Assembly: GCF_005871085.1 (NCBI RefSeq)
Contig: NZ_VAUP01000015.1
Coordinates: 310,001 to 374,000 of the forward strand
DNA length: 64,000 nt
Reading direction: 5' to 3'
DNA from: Xanthobacter autotrophicus
GTDB taxonomy: Bacteria > Pseudomonadota > Alphaproteobacteria > Rhizobiales > Xanthobacteraceae
Shown here: positions 19,835 through 28,180 of the stretch, in pieces
Layout: each line of letters opens with the position of its first letter
Numbering within the stretch: the stretch's first letter is position 1
Translations under genes and position numbers: made by a program
The notes under the pieces: model-generated
What the model was told of the DNA's origin: nothing
The model's database searches: none
The model's input: the letters and a program-made list of their open reading frames with translations, nothing else

Positions 19835-20761
19835 ATGCGTATCCCGAGCGTCACGGACCGGCAGAAGGAACGCGCCGTCCTGCTGGCGGTCCTGCTCGAT
19901 CTCGGCCTGTTCCTGCCCTATGCGGTGACGACGGCCCACACCGGCTCCCTCGCCATGCTGGCGGAAATCCTGCGCGGCGGGCTGCTGCTGGTGGTGGAAG
20001 GCACCGCCTATCTGGCGTTGCGTGCCGTGCATCGCGGCCAGACCCACTTCTACGATTTCGGCGTCGGCAAGCTGGAGCGGATGTTCTCCATCGTCATCGG
20101 CGCCCTGTTGCTTCTCGCGGCGGTGTTCGTGCTGGTGAAGGTGCTGCATGGCTCCGAGCCGGAGGCTCTGCCGCCGTTCTGGGCGGCCGCCGCCATGGTG
20201 CTGGTGCTGGCGAACCTTGCGGCCAACGTCATTCCGCTCGTCCCGCTCTGGCGCGCGACCCGCGCGGGCACCTCCATCATTGTCCTCTCCCAGTTCCGCG
20301 CGCGCATGGCCAAGGCTGCAGCCTCAGTCACCGTGGTGACCTGCGTCGCCATCGACGTGCTGATGCCCGATACGGTGGTGGCAGAGATGGCCGATGATTT
20401 CGGTGGCCTGGTGGGCGCGGCCTTCATGCTGGTGGTGGGCGGGCGGATGATCTCCGAATCCCTGCCCGACCTGCTGGACCGGGCCCTCGCCGAGCCGGTG
20501 CAGATGAAGGTGAACAGCGCGCTGGCCGCCTTCTTTCACCAGTATGAGCAGCTCACCTGCGTACGCACGCGCAAGTCCGGGGCGGTGGCCCATGTGGAAA
20601 TTACCCTGGGCTTTTCGCCGAGCCGAACCATGGCGGATGTCGGCGCAGTGACCACCGGGTTGCGCCAGGCCCTTGAAGCGGCCATCCCGGAGGCCGATGT
20701 GGTGGTGATCGCCGAGGCTTCGACCCTACCGCGCCGCGACGACCTCGCGCCGGCGTCCTGA
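19835..20761 (+). CDS. Cation-diffusion-facilitator-like membrane protein
   Basis: 308-residue protein resembling CDF transporters: N-terminal hydrophobic helices, YDFGVGKLERMFSIVIGALLL, a GGRMISESLPDLLDRALAEPV segment equivalent to the CDF junction before the cytoplasmic domain, and a C-terminal ferredoxin-like domain (AHVEITLGFSPSRTMADVGAV). In ordinary CDF proteins TM2 and TM5 carry Asp/His pairs that bind Zn or Fe; here the equivalent segments read SLAMLAEILRGGLLLV and SQFRARMAKAAASV, with no obvious HxxxD or DxxxD. It may move another substrate or be non-transporting. The gene ends 10 bases before the convergent aldo/keto reductase. Confidence 0.75.
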   Translation: MRIPSVTDRQKERAVLLAVLLDLGLFLPYAVTTAHTGSLAMLAEILRGGLLLVVEGTAYLALRAVHRGQTHFYDFGVGKLERMFSIVIGALLLLAAVFVLVKVLHGSEPEALPPFWAAAAMVLVLANLAANVIPLVPLWRATRAGTSIIVLSQFRARMAKAAASVTVVTCVAIDVLMPDTVVAEMADDFGGLVGAAFMLVVGGRMISESLPDLLDRALAEPVQMKVNSALAAFFHQYEQLTCVRTRKSGAVAHVEITLGFSPSRTMADVGAVTTGLRQALEAAIPEADVVVIAEASTLPRRDDLAPAS

Positions 20762-20771
20762 GCAGAACCGT

Positions 20772-21608
20772 TCAGAGCATCTCAAGCCCCACCTTGCGGC
20801 GCGGCGCCGGGAAGGCGCGGTCGATGGTGGCAAGGTCCTCCGCATCGAGCACGAGGTCGTGGGCCGCCGCATTCATCTGCACATGGGCAATGCGGCTCGC
20901 CTTGGGAATGGCGATCACGTCGCCGGCCCGCATCACCCAGGCCAGCGCCACCTGGAACGGGTCAACACCGTGCTTCTTCGCCACCGCGCCCAGCGCTCCG
21001 CCCCGCGGCAGGCGGGCCTGCTCGATGGGGCTGTAGGCCATGGCCGGAATGCCGGCTTCGGCGAGGAAGGGCAGCAGATCGAATTCCGGCCCCCTGCGGC
21101 TGGGATTATAGAGCACCTGGTTGGCGGAGCAGGCGTGCCCGCCTGGTGCCGCCAGCAGTTCCTCCATGTCGTCGGTGTCGAGATTGCTGACGCCCCACAG
21201 GCGGATCTTGCCCGCCGCTTGCAGCGCCTCGAACCCGGCGATGGTCTCCTTCAGCGGATGGCTACCGCGCCAGTGCAGAAGGTAGAGGTCGATCACATCG
21301 GTCTTCAGCCGCTTCAGGCTGCGCTCGCAGGCGGCCTGGACCCCGGCCCGGCTGGCATTGTGGGGATAGACCTTGCTGACGAGGAACACCTCACCGCGCC
21401 GGCCGGCCACGGCCTCGCCCACCACCTCTTCCGCGCCGCCGTCCGCATACATCTCGGCGGTGTCGATGAGGGTGAGGCCGAGGTCGAGCCCCGCGCGCAG
21501 GGCGGCCACCTCCTCTGCCCGCTCGGGCGCGCTCTCGCCCATGTACCAGGTGCCCTGGCCCAGGGCCGGCACGGTTTCGCCGTTGGGGAGGGTGACGGTC
21601 TTTGGCAT
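20772..21608 (-). CDS. Aldo/keto reductase
   Basis: NAD(P)H-dependent TIM-barrel reductase, 278 residues. The catalytic tetrad is visible as Asp and Tyr in LIDTAEMYADGG, Lys in VSKVYP and His in YLLHWRGSHP; cofactor-binding AIPKASRIAHVQMN lies near the C-terminus. The sequence GVSNLDTDDMEELL and QVLYNPSRRG is typical of the branch that contains diketogluconate-reductase-like enzymes. ATG 21608 is chosen because GGAATACC precedes it; an in-frame ATG at 21623 is an alternative. The substrate is unknown, and it is convergent with the CDF-like gene. Confidence 0.9.
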   Translation of the reverse strand: MPKTVTLPNGETVPALGQGTWYMGESAPERAEEVAALRAGLDLGLTLIDTAEMYADGGAEEVVGEAVAGRRGEVFLVSKVYPHNASRAGVQAACERSLKRLKTDVIDLYLLHWRGSHPLKETIAGFEALQAAGKIRLWGVSNLDTDDMEELLAAPGGHACSANQVLYNPSRRGPEFDLLPFLAEAGIPAMAYSPIEQARLPRGGALGAVAKKHGVDPFQVALAWVMRAGDVIAIPKASRIAHVQMNAAAHDLVLDAEDLATIDRAFPAPRRKVGLEML

Positions 21609-21838
21609 ATGGTATTCCAACATTGATTTTCGCGGCGACCTTAAGACCTGCGAGCGATCGGCGGAAGAGCATAACCCGTTGCGTCAACTCAGCCATGATC
21701 CCGGCTTCGGGGGTGTTCACCATGGGTCAAGCCGCCAAAGGCGCTGCCATTGCCCGTGCTTGCCTTGTGCTTCTCATCCCTTACAAGGAACGCGGGGCCT
21801 TGAAGGCTGGCGGGACTTTAGGATCGAAGGTGGCAGCA

Positions 21839-23008
21839 TTGGACGGCGCTGAAGGGTCAAAGCGACGGGCATCGGCATGGGCGCGCCTGCTGGCGCCGCT
21901 GATGATGTTGGCGCTCGCCGGCTGTGCGCGTCCCGAGGGCTTGCTGGTGCCGGTGGCAGTGGATGTCCCCCCCGCCGGCAAGGTCGATATGCTGGTGGCC
22001 ACGACCCGAGCACCAAGCGATGCGGAAGGCGTCCTCTTCACCGGCGAGCGGGGCGATGGCCTCGCCTTCACCAACATCGTGGTTTCCATCCCGCCCAACC
22101 GGGAGGTCGGCTCGATCCAATGGCCAAGCCGGGTGCCAGCGGACCCGACACGGGAATTCGCGGTGACGCGGGTGAACCCGATCCCCAACAATCAGGTCGT
22201 CTCCTGGTACAAGCAGCAGCCACGGACCAAGCACAGGGTGCTCATCTTCGTCCACGGCTTCAACACCCGCTTTGATGCGTCGGTGTTCCGCTTTGCCCAG
22301 TTCATCCATGACACCAGCGCCGATTACATGCCGGTGCTGTTCACCTGGCCGTCCCGCGGGCGGATCACTGATTATCTTTACGACCGGGAAAGCGCCAATT
22401 TCTCGCGCTCGGACCTCGCCTATGTGCTCGCGTCCGCGGTCAAGAGCCCGCAGGTGGACGAGGTGGTGGTGCTGGCCCATTCCATGGGCGCCTGGCTCGC
22501 CATGGAGTCGCTGCGCCAGCTTGCCCTGAGCGAAGGGCGGGTGCCGGCCAAGATCACCAATGTGGTGCTTGCCTCCCCCGACCTCGACATCGACGTGTTC
22601 GAGCGGCAGGTGCAGGACCTGGGCCCGAAACGGCCACACCTCACCCTCTTCGTCTCCCGCAACGACCAGGCCCTGGGGGTGTCGCGCCTGCTTTCGGGAC
22701 AGGTGACGCGAGTGGGCGCGGTGGACCTCACCAATCCCGCCTACAGCGCCCGCCTCGAACAGGCGACGGGCATTGTGGTGCTGGATCTCACCGCCTTGCA
22801 GGGCGGCGACGCGCTCAACCACAGCAAGTTCGCGACCCAGCCAGACATGGTGCGCCTGCTCGGCGACAGGCTGATGGCCGGCCAGAGCATCTCGGACGAT
22901 GTGACGCCCGGCTCAACTGCCGTCCAGGCCGTGGGCGGGGCGGTGGGCACGGTGGTCGCCGCGCCATTCCAACTGCCAATCCAGGTGTTCGCCGGCGGGC
23001 GCAACTGA
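21839..23008 (+). CDS. DUF900 alpha/beta-hydrolase lipoprotein
   Basis: Predicted lipoprotein esterase. With TTG at 21839 as start it has a 29-residue lipoprotein signal (KRRASAWARLLAPLMMLALAGC, lipobox LALAG-C is within it) preceded by a GAAGGTGG ribosome site; ATG starts at 21602 or 21722 put the lipobox 65 or more residues in, which is implausible. The DUF900 domain follows: RVLIFVHGFNTRFD oxyanion region, VVVLAHSMGAWLAMESLRQL with the nucleophile Ser, LASPDLDIDVF, LFVSRNDQALGVSRLL and LNHSKF with the likely catalytic His. Homologues are annotated as uncharacterised hydrolases; a role at the outer membrane is likely from the lipobox. Confidence 0.82.
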   Translation: MDGAEGSKRRASAWARLLAPLMMLALAGCARPEGLLVPVAVDVPPAGKVDMLVATTRAPSDAEGVLFTGERGDGLAFTNIVVSIPPNREVGSIQWPSRVPADPTREFAVTRVNPIPNNQVVSWYKQQPRTKHRVLIFVHGFNTRFDASVFRFAQFIHDTSADYMPVLFTWPSRGRITDYLYDRESANFSRSDLAYVLASAVKSPQVDEVVVLAHSMGAWLAMESLRQLALSEGRVPAKITNVVLASPDLDIDVFERQVQDLGPKRPHLTLFVSRNDQALGVSRLLSGQVTRVGAVDLTNPAYSARLEQATGIVVLDLTALQGGDALNHSKFATQPDMVRLLGDRLMAGQSISDDVTPGSTAVQAVGGAVGTVVAAPFQLPIQVFAGGRN

Positions 23009-23443
23009 CGTCCGGACGCAGCGGGCGCTCGTGACACTATCGTTCTGACGAAACAGGTGTGGGTTCGGCAGTCCACGCTGGCCTGCGCTCAGATCGACCA
23101 GTGAGTAGGCCGATCCAATCGCGGCAACCAGCCTTGGCCGTCGGTGGGCTTCGCGCCTCGGCCGGGTTGATCAAGGCCGGTCACTCTGCAGCTTCGAGAA
23201 CGCGTGTTCCGATCAGGACTCGGCGCCCCATCTGATCGGCTGACGATCCGGCCGTCATGGGCTTCGCCGGACGAGAACGAACCTTCCGTCCCGCAGCATC
23301 GCCCTGCCTTCACGGCATGAGCCGCCGCCCGCCCCCTTTCCACTGAACGCCCCATCAGATTTCCGGTGCACGGCCAAAGCGGGGTGTTGGCTGGGGCCCG
23401 CAATGTCGTTATTGATATAATATATCTTTTATTGGAGAGCTTC
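23009..23443. other. Intergenic region upstream of the COG0523 gene
   Basis: 435 bases with no gene I can support; the frames reported on the minus strand here have no family features. The last 45 bases become AT-rich and hold the promoter/operator for the downstream gene (see 23414-23426). Confidence 0.5.
23414..23426. promoter_or_regulatory. AT-rich palindrome, candidate Zur-type operator
   Basis: GATATA-A-TATATC is a perfect inverted repeat in an otherwise GC-rich region, 17 bases before the start codon of the COG0523 gene and just upstream of its GGAGAG ribosome site. Zinc-responsive Zur sites are AT-rich palindromes of this general kind, and COG0523 genes are classical Zur targets; the exact alphaproteobacterial consensus was not checked. 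Confidence 0.55.
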
Positions 23444-24658
23444 ATGCGCGAGGCCCGATTGCCCGTTACCGTCCTGTCCGGCTTCCTCGGATCGGGAAAG
23501 ACGACGCTGCTCAACCACATCCTCGCCAATCGCGAGGGCCTCAAGGTCGCGGTCATCGTCAACGACATGAGCGAGGTGAACATTGATGCCGAGCTGATCC
23601 GCTCCGGCGGCGCCGACCTCTCCCACACCGAGGAGAAGCTGGTGGAGATGACCAACGGCTGCATCTGCTGCACCCTGCGCGACGATCTCCTCACCGAGGT
23701 GCGCCGCCTCGCCGCCGATGGCCGCTTCGATTATCTGCTCATTGAATCCACCGGCATCGCCGAGCCGCTGCCGGTGGCCGCCACCTTCGACTTCCGCGAT
23801 GAGGCCGGCGCCTCGCTCTCCGACGTGTCCCGGCTCGACACCATGGTGACCGTGGTGGACGCCGCCCATCTGCTCAAGGACTACGGCTCGCAGGACTTCC
23901 TGCGCGACAGGGGCGAGACGGCGGGGGAGGACGACAACCGCACCCTGGTGGACCTCCTGACCGACCAGATCGAGTTCGCCGACGTGATCGTGCTCAACAA
24001 GATTTCCGGCATCGATGCCGAGCAACTGAAAATCGTGCGCGGCGTGGTGAAATCGCTCAATCCCGATGCTCGCCTCATCGAGACCGATTATTCGCGGGTG
24101 GCGCTCCGCGAAGTGCTCGGCACCGGCCTCTTCGATTTCGAGAAGGCAAGCACCCACCCGGTCTGGTTCAAGGAGCTGAACGGCTTCAAGGACCACGTGC
24201 CGGAGACGCAGGAATATGGCGTTTCAAGCTTCGTCTACCGCGCCCGCCGGCCGTTCCATCCGGAGCGGTTCCAGGCCTTCCTGGCACAGACATGGCCAGG
24301 CCTGGTCCGTGCCAAGGGCCTGTTCTGGCTGGCGACCCGGCCGAACCGCGTGGGCGAGATGAGTCTTGCCGGGGCCATATGCCAGACCGGCACCGCCGGC
24401 CGCTGGTGGGCCAGCGTGCCCAAGGAGCACTGGCCGACCCAGCAGGACTGGCGCGCCTGGCTCCGCTCCCATTGGACCCCGGGCTATGGCGACCGGCGGC
24501 AGGAGCTGGTCTTCATCGGCATGGGGCTGGACGAAGCAGCCATGCGCGCCGCCCTCGACGCCTGCCTCGTCGGCCCGGCCAACCCCAAGCGCTTCAATGC
24601 CAGCGCGCTGAAGCACCTGCCGGACCCCTTCCCGAGCTGGGACGCAACGCCGGCCTGA
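23444..24658 (+). CDS. COG0523 (CobW/ZigA-like) GTPase, probable zinc metallochaperone
   Basis: 404-residue G3E GTPase. P-loop [15 protein letters not shown] at 13-27, the metal motif [13 protein letters not shown] with C73-x-C75-C76, the SKxD-like IVLNKISG, and a C-terminal CobW_C domain ([20 protein letters not shown] to [12 protein letters not shown]). Within COG0523 the closest described group is the ZigA/YciC/ZagA set, which supplies zinc to client enzymes under zinc limitation; cobalamin CobW is less likely because no cob genes adjoin. ATG 23444 has a GGAGAG ribosome site, and an AT-rich palindrome sits in the promoter. Confidence 0.87.
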   Translation: MREARLPVTVLSGFLGSGKTTLLNHILANREGLKVAVIVNDMSEVNIDAELIRSGGADLSHTEEKLVEMTNGCICCTLRDDLLTEVRRLAADGRFDYLLIESTGIAEPLPVAATFDFRDEAGASLSDVSRLDTMVTVVDAAHLLKDYGSQDFLRDRGETAGEDDNRTLVDLLTDQIEFADVIVLNKISGIDAEQLKIVRGVVKSLNPDARLIETDYSRVALREVLGTGLFDFEKASTHPVWFKELNGFKDHVPETQEYGVSSFVYRARRPFHPERFQAFLAQTWPGLVRAKGLFWLATRPNRVGEMSLAGAICQTGTAGRWWASVPKEHWPTQQDWRAWLRSHWTPGYGDRRQELVFIGMGLDEAAMRAALDACLVGPANPKRFNASALKHLPDPFPSWDATPA

Positions 24659-25037
24659 GGGCGCGCGCCGGTCGGATTTTGTATTTCTGACTGGCGGCAC
24701 CCCGCCTTGCCCCACGGCCGGCGGGCGGACCCGCAGGTCCCGTCGGGCCGCCGGGACCTTCAAGCCCTGGCGGGCCGATTGGACCTGTAGGACCGGGAGT
24801 ACCGGGAGCGCCAGGAGTACCGGGTGCGCCAGGCGCACCGACCCACTGGGTAGCCTGCCGCCCCTTTGGAAGATCGCCAGCGTCAAGACCAAGATAGCTT
24901 GGCATCAGGTCGCCACGATCCCTCTGCAAGAGCGTACGCTCGCGCGGAAGATTGACGGCTTTGGTTGGGATATACTCTCCCGCTGTTTCAGTACTGTTGA
25001 CAGAACCAGAGCAGAAATAGACCCGAATGCCGACCAT
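24594..25037 (-). CDS. Possible collagen-like repeat protein, may be a remnant
   Basis: 147-codon frame with a Gly-x-Pro-rich block at about residues 68-107 ([20 protein letters not shown] and more), i.e. roughly a dozen Gly-x-y triplets, which is the collagen-like pattern found in some bacterial surface and phage tail proteins. Glycine is encoded by several different codons, arguing against simple triplet slippage. The N-terminal part ([20 protein letters not shown]) has no signal peptide and matches nothing I recognise; the C-terminal 40 residues are low complexity and overlap the 3' end of the COG0523 gene antisense. Base composition of the N-terminal part is lower in GC than the neighbourhood. 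Real gene, decayed gene or chance are all possible. Confidence 0.35.
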   Translation of the reverse strand: MVGIRVYFCSGSVNSTETAGEYIPTKAVNLPRERTLLQRDRGDLMPSYLGLDAGDLPKGRQATQWVGAPGAPGTPGAPGTPGPTGPIGPPGLEGPGGPTGPAGPPAGRGARRGAASQKYKIRPARALRPALRPSSGRGPAGASARWH

Positions 25038-25072
25038 GACAGTGAAATCATCGGACGATACGATGCAGTCGG

Positions 25073-25115
25073 CCTAATTATAGGGGTAATCCCCTAATTA
25101 TAAGGGGATTATCCT
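25073..25115. repeat. Imperfect tandem/inverted AT-rich repeat
   Basis: CCTAATTATAGGGGTAATCC is followed directly by CCTAATTATAAGGGGATTATCC, a near-direct duplication of about 20 bases, each half also containing GGGG/CCCC inverse pairs (GGGGTAATCCCC). It lies in a low-GC patch unlike its surroundings and near truncated reading frames. Confidence 0.6.
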
Positions 25116-25233
25116 CTTCGGGATTGGTGAGGTGGCGGTAGATCGCGAGCACGATGTTTTTCTCCGCCAGGCTCTTGAAGGCGGCGAAGAAACCGAGTTT
25201 GCGCTTCACCATTCGCCACTCATCCTCGATCAT
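25083..25233 (-). pseudogene. Short frame, probable gene remnant
   Basis: A 50-codon frame from ATG 25233 reading [20 protein letters not shown] and then [20 protein letters not shown], ending inside the AT-rich repeat. It has the look of real protein (amphipathic, no low complexity) but is too short and ends in repeat sequence. I do not recognise the family. A plus-strand mini-frame at 25248-25298 ([16 protein letters not shown], with a GAAGGAG ribosome site) similarly looks like the start of an exported protein cut off after its signal peptide. Confidence 0.3.
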
Positions 25234-25333
25234 AGAAGGAGCGCGACATGAGGAGCCGCACGTTGACCCTGGTTTCCGCCCTCGCGGTGACGCGCTAAAC
25301 GTATCCTTCCGTTACTCTGCTTGAGGCGAAGAG

Positions 25334-25594
25334 GTGTCTGTTGTCATCCCGGCCCGCCGGCTTCGCTGCGAAAGATGCGGCGCTGAATTCACCTGCGGAT
25401 CGGCAGCGTCTGCCCCCGCTCCTCGGTGCTGGTGCCAGGATCTGCCTCCGCTGAAGGTCAAGCTACCGGAAGGCGATTGCCTTTGCCCTGATTGCTTGCG
25501 CCATGAGATCCAACGCCATGAGATCCAACGCCATGAGAGCAAGCATGATGAGAGCCAGGATCAGCGGCCTCTGCAAAATCGCCGCCAGTCCTGA
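25334..25594 (+). CDS. Cysteine-rich CWC family protein with a charged repeat tail
   Basis: 86-residue protein with the CWC pattern: CERCGAEFTCG, then RCWCQDLPPL, then CLCPDCL, i.e. paired cysteines that probably hold zinc. The tail repeats RHEIQRHEIQRHESKHDES and is encoded by about three 15-base tandem repeats (25499-25542, unit CGCCATGAGATCCAA), giving a His/Glu-rich segment that could bind metal. Start GTG at 25334 with GAGG upstream. Function of the family is unknown; proximity to the zinc-type COG0523 gene is suggestive only. Confidence 0.7.
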   Translation: MSVVIPARRLRCERCGAEFTCGSAASAPAPRCWCQDLPPLKVKLPEGDCLCPDCLRHEIQRHEIQRHESKHDESQDQRPLQNRRQS

Positions 25595-25840
25595 CCACGC
25601 GCCCGAGCGGCGACCTGCCGTTACGCAGTAGCTCCCTCGATCAATCGCGTGCGTCCCGGGCCGAGCAGGCCGACCGCATGGACATTCCGCGCGCAAGAAA
25701 GCGCAGGACGCCTTCAGCATCCTTGTCCCGCACAGGAAGGCGCTGTGCGATGCCGGTGCGAGGAATTCTTCCGCCATGTAGACCTCCCGCCCCGGAGCGC
25801 GACGGTGCCGCCGCGCTCCGGTTCTGGTCTGGAGGCCTCG
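25595..25840. other. Intergenic region with a strong hairpin
   Basis: About 245 bases between the CWC gene and the 3' end of malate synthase G. CCGGAGCGCG (25792-25801) pairs perfectly with CGCGCTCCGG (25812-25821), a likely bidirectional transcription stop although no long T-run follows. A minus-strand ATG at 25777 with a GGAGG site opens a frame (MAEEFLAPASHSAF) antisense to the CWC gene; neither this nor an alternative frame looks convincing. Confidence 0.45.
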
Positions 25841-28012
25841 TCAGGCCGCGGCGATCTGCGCCTTCAGTTCCAGCCGGCGCTGGTGGAGCAGCGGCTCGGT
25901 GTAGCCGCTCGGCTGCTCGCGGCCCTTGAAGACGAGGTCGCAGGCGGCCTGGAAGGCGATGGAGCTGAAGTCCGGCGCCATGGGCTGGTAGAGCGGGTCG
26001 CCGGCATTCTGCCGGTCCACCACCACCGCCATGCGCTTCAGCGTCTCCAGCACCTGCGCCTCGCTGCACACGCCGTGGCGCAGCCAGTTGGCGATGTGCT
26101 GGGACGAGATGCGCAGCGTGGCGCGGTCCTCCATCAGCCCCACATCATGGATGTCCGGCACCTTGGAGCAGCCGACGCCCTGGTCCACCCAGCGCACCAC
26201 ATAGCCGAGGATGCCCTGGGCGTTGTTGTCCAGCTCCTGCTGGATGTCCTCGGGCGTCCAGTTCGGCCGCACCGCCACCGGGATGGTCAGGAGATCGTCC
26301 AGCTTGGCCTTCGGGCGGCTGCGCAGCGCGGCCTGCACCTGATGCACGTTCACCTTGTGATAGTGGGTGGCGTGCAGGGTGGCGGCGGTGGGAGACGGCA
26401 CCCAGGCGGTGTTGGCGCCGGCCTTGGGGTGGGCGATCTTCTGCTCCAGCATGGCGGCCATCAGGTCCGGCATGGCCCACATGCCCTTGCCGATCTGGGC
26501 ATGGCCGGCGAGGCCGCACTCCAGGCCGATGTCCACGTTGCGGGCCTCGTAGGCGCTGATCCAGGCGGCCTGCTTCATGTCGCCCTTGCGGACCATGGGG
26601 CCGGCTTCCATGGAGGTGTGGATCTCGTCGCCGGTGCGGTCGAGGAAGCCGGTGTTGATGAAGGCGACCCGGCTGGATGCGGCGCGGATGCTCTCCTTCA
26701 GGTTCACCGTGGTGCGGCGCTCCTCGTCCATGATGCCCATCTTGATGGTGTCGGGGGGCAGGCCCAGCAGATCCTCGACGCGGTCGAAGATCTCCACCGC
26801 GAACGCTACCTCGTCCGGCCCGTGCATCTTGGGCTTGACCACATACATGGAGCCGGCGCGGCTGTTTGCGCGGCGGCCGCCGGGGCCGATGTCGCGCAGG
26901 GCGATGAGCGCGGTGACGGCGGCATCCATGATGCCCTCGGGGATTTCCGCGCCGTCCTTCAGCAGGATGGCCGGATTGGTCATGAGGTGCCCCACGTTGC
27001 GCACCAGCATGAGCGAGCGGCCCGGCAGCACCAGCGTGCAGCCGTCCGGCGCGGTGTAGGTGCGATCGGGGTTGAGGCTGCGAGTGAAGATGCGCCCGCC
27101 CTTGGCGATCTCCTCCTTGAGGTCGCCGCTCATCAGGCCGAGCCAGTTGCGGTAGACGGCGACCTTGTCCTCGGCATCCACGGCAGCGACGGAATCCTCG
27201 CAATCCTGGATGGTGGTCAGCGCCGCTTCCAGCACGAGGTCGGAGATGCCGGCGGCATCGTCCTTGCCGATGACGCTGGTGCGGTCCACCACGATCTCCA
27301 CATGGAGGCCGTTCTTCTTCAGGAGCACGGCGGACGGCGCGGACGCCTCGCCGCGATAGCCGGCGAACTGTGCCGGGTCCGCAAGGCCGGTGGCGCCGAC
27401 CACGAGGGCGCCGTCCTTGACCGACAGCGGGCCGGCATCAGCCCAGGAGGCGGCCTTGAGGGGCGCGCTTTCGTCGAGGAAGGCGCGGCCCCAGGCGATG
27501 ACCTTGGCGCCGCGGACGGGATTATAGCCCTTGCCCTTCTCGGCACCGTCGCTCTCCGGAATGGCGTCGGTGCCGTAGAGCGCGTCATAGAGCGAGCCCC
27601 AGCGCGCATTGGCGGCATTCAGCGCGTAGCGCGCGTTCATCACCGGCACCACCAGCTGCGGGCCGGCCACTTCCGCGATCTCGGGGTCGACGTTGGCCGT
27701 GGTCACGCTGAAGGCGGGGCCTTCGGGCACCAGATAGCCGATCTGCGTCAGGAACGCCTTGTAGGCCTCCAGATCGAGGGGGGCGCCATTGTCGCGATAC
27801 CACTGGTCGAGGGTCTTCTGCAGCTCCTCGCGCCGCGCCAGGAGTTCGCGGTTGCGCGGCGCCAGGTCGTGGGCGATGGCGGAGAGGCCCTCCCAGTAGA
27901 CGTCCGCATCGATGCCGCTGCCGGGCAATGCCTCGGTTTCAATGAAGTCGTGCAGAGTACGCGCGATTTGCAGCCCGGCGCGTTCCACCCGGGCCTCGGT
28001 CCCACTTGCCAT
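25841..28012 (-). CDS. glcB: Malate synthase G
   Basis: Condenses glyoxylate with acetyl-CoA to malate, letting cells grow on C2 compounds or glycolate. The 723-residue monomeric G form is recognised by length and by [41 protein letters not shown] text (here [16 protein letters not shown]), [39 protein letters not shown] and [19 protein letters not shown] 28012 has ACGGAG upstream; the open frame to 28147 has no homologous content. Isocitrate lyase is not in the window. In a haloacid-degrading organism glyoxylate metabolism would also serve products such as glycolate from chloroacetate. Confidence 0.96.
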   Translation of the reverse strand: MASGTEARVERAGLQIARTLHDFIETEALPGSGIDADVYWEGLSAIAHDLAPRNRELLARREELQKTLDQWYRDNGAPLDLEAYKAFLTQIGYLVPEGPAFSVTTANVDPEIAEVAGPQLVVPVMNARYALNAANARWGSLYDALYGTDAIPESDGAEKGKGYNPVRGAKVIAWGRAFLDESAPLKAASWADAGPLSVKDGALVVGATGLADPAQFAGYRGEASAPSAVLLKKNGLHVEIVVDRTSVIGKDDAAGISDLVLEAALTTIQDCEDSVAAVDAEDKVAVYRNWLGLMSGDLKEEIAKGGRIFTRSLNPDRTYTAPDGCTLVLPGRSLMLVRNVGHLMTNPAILLKDGAEIPEGIMDAAVTALIALRDIGPGGRRANSRAGSMYVVKPKMHGPDEVAFAVEIFDRVEDLLGLPPDTIKMGIMDEERRTTVNLKESIRAASSRVAFINTGFLDRTGDEIHTSMEAGPMVRKGDMKQAAWISAYEARNVDIGLECGLAGHAQIGKGMWAMPDLMAAMLEQKIAHPKAGANTAWVPSPTAATLHATHYHKVNVHQVQAALRSRPKAKLDDLLTIPVAVRPNWTPEDIQQELDNNAQGILGYVVRWVDQGVGCSKVPDIHDVGLMEDRATLRISSQHIANWLRHGVCSEAQVLETLKRMAVVVDRQNAGDPLYQPMAPDFSSIAFQAACDLVFKGREQPSGYTEPLLHQRRLELKAQIAAA

Positions 28013-28180
28013 GGTCACTCCGTGTCGTCCTTTTCCAAGGCGAGGCGCCTCTTGAAGAGTGCTGGTCCGTCTGAGACGCCAGCAGCCTCGCCCCCCTATC
28101 CTACGCCGTAACGGCATTGCCCCGGATATCGATCTTGGGCAACACACCTTCGCAGTCCGATGAAAGGTGCGATGGTCCGC

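Noticed and set aside
25463..25777. 104-codon minus-strand frame (MAEEFLAPASHSAF) with a good GGAGG site
   Set aside because: It runs antisense through the CWC gene and its tandem repeats and has no family features; the ribosome site alone is not enough.
25649..28111. 820-codon plus-strand frame opposite malate synthase G
   Set aside because: Shadow frame; glcB on the minus strand has full-length family similarity and a ribosome site.
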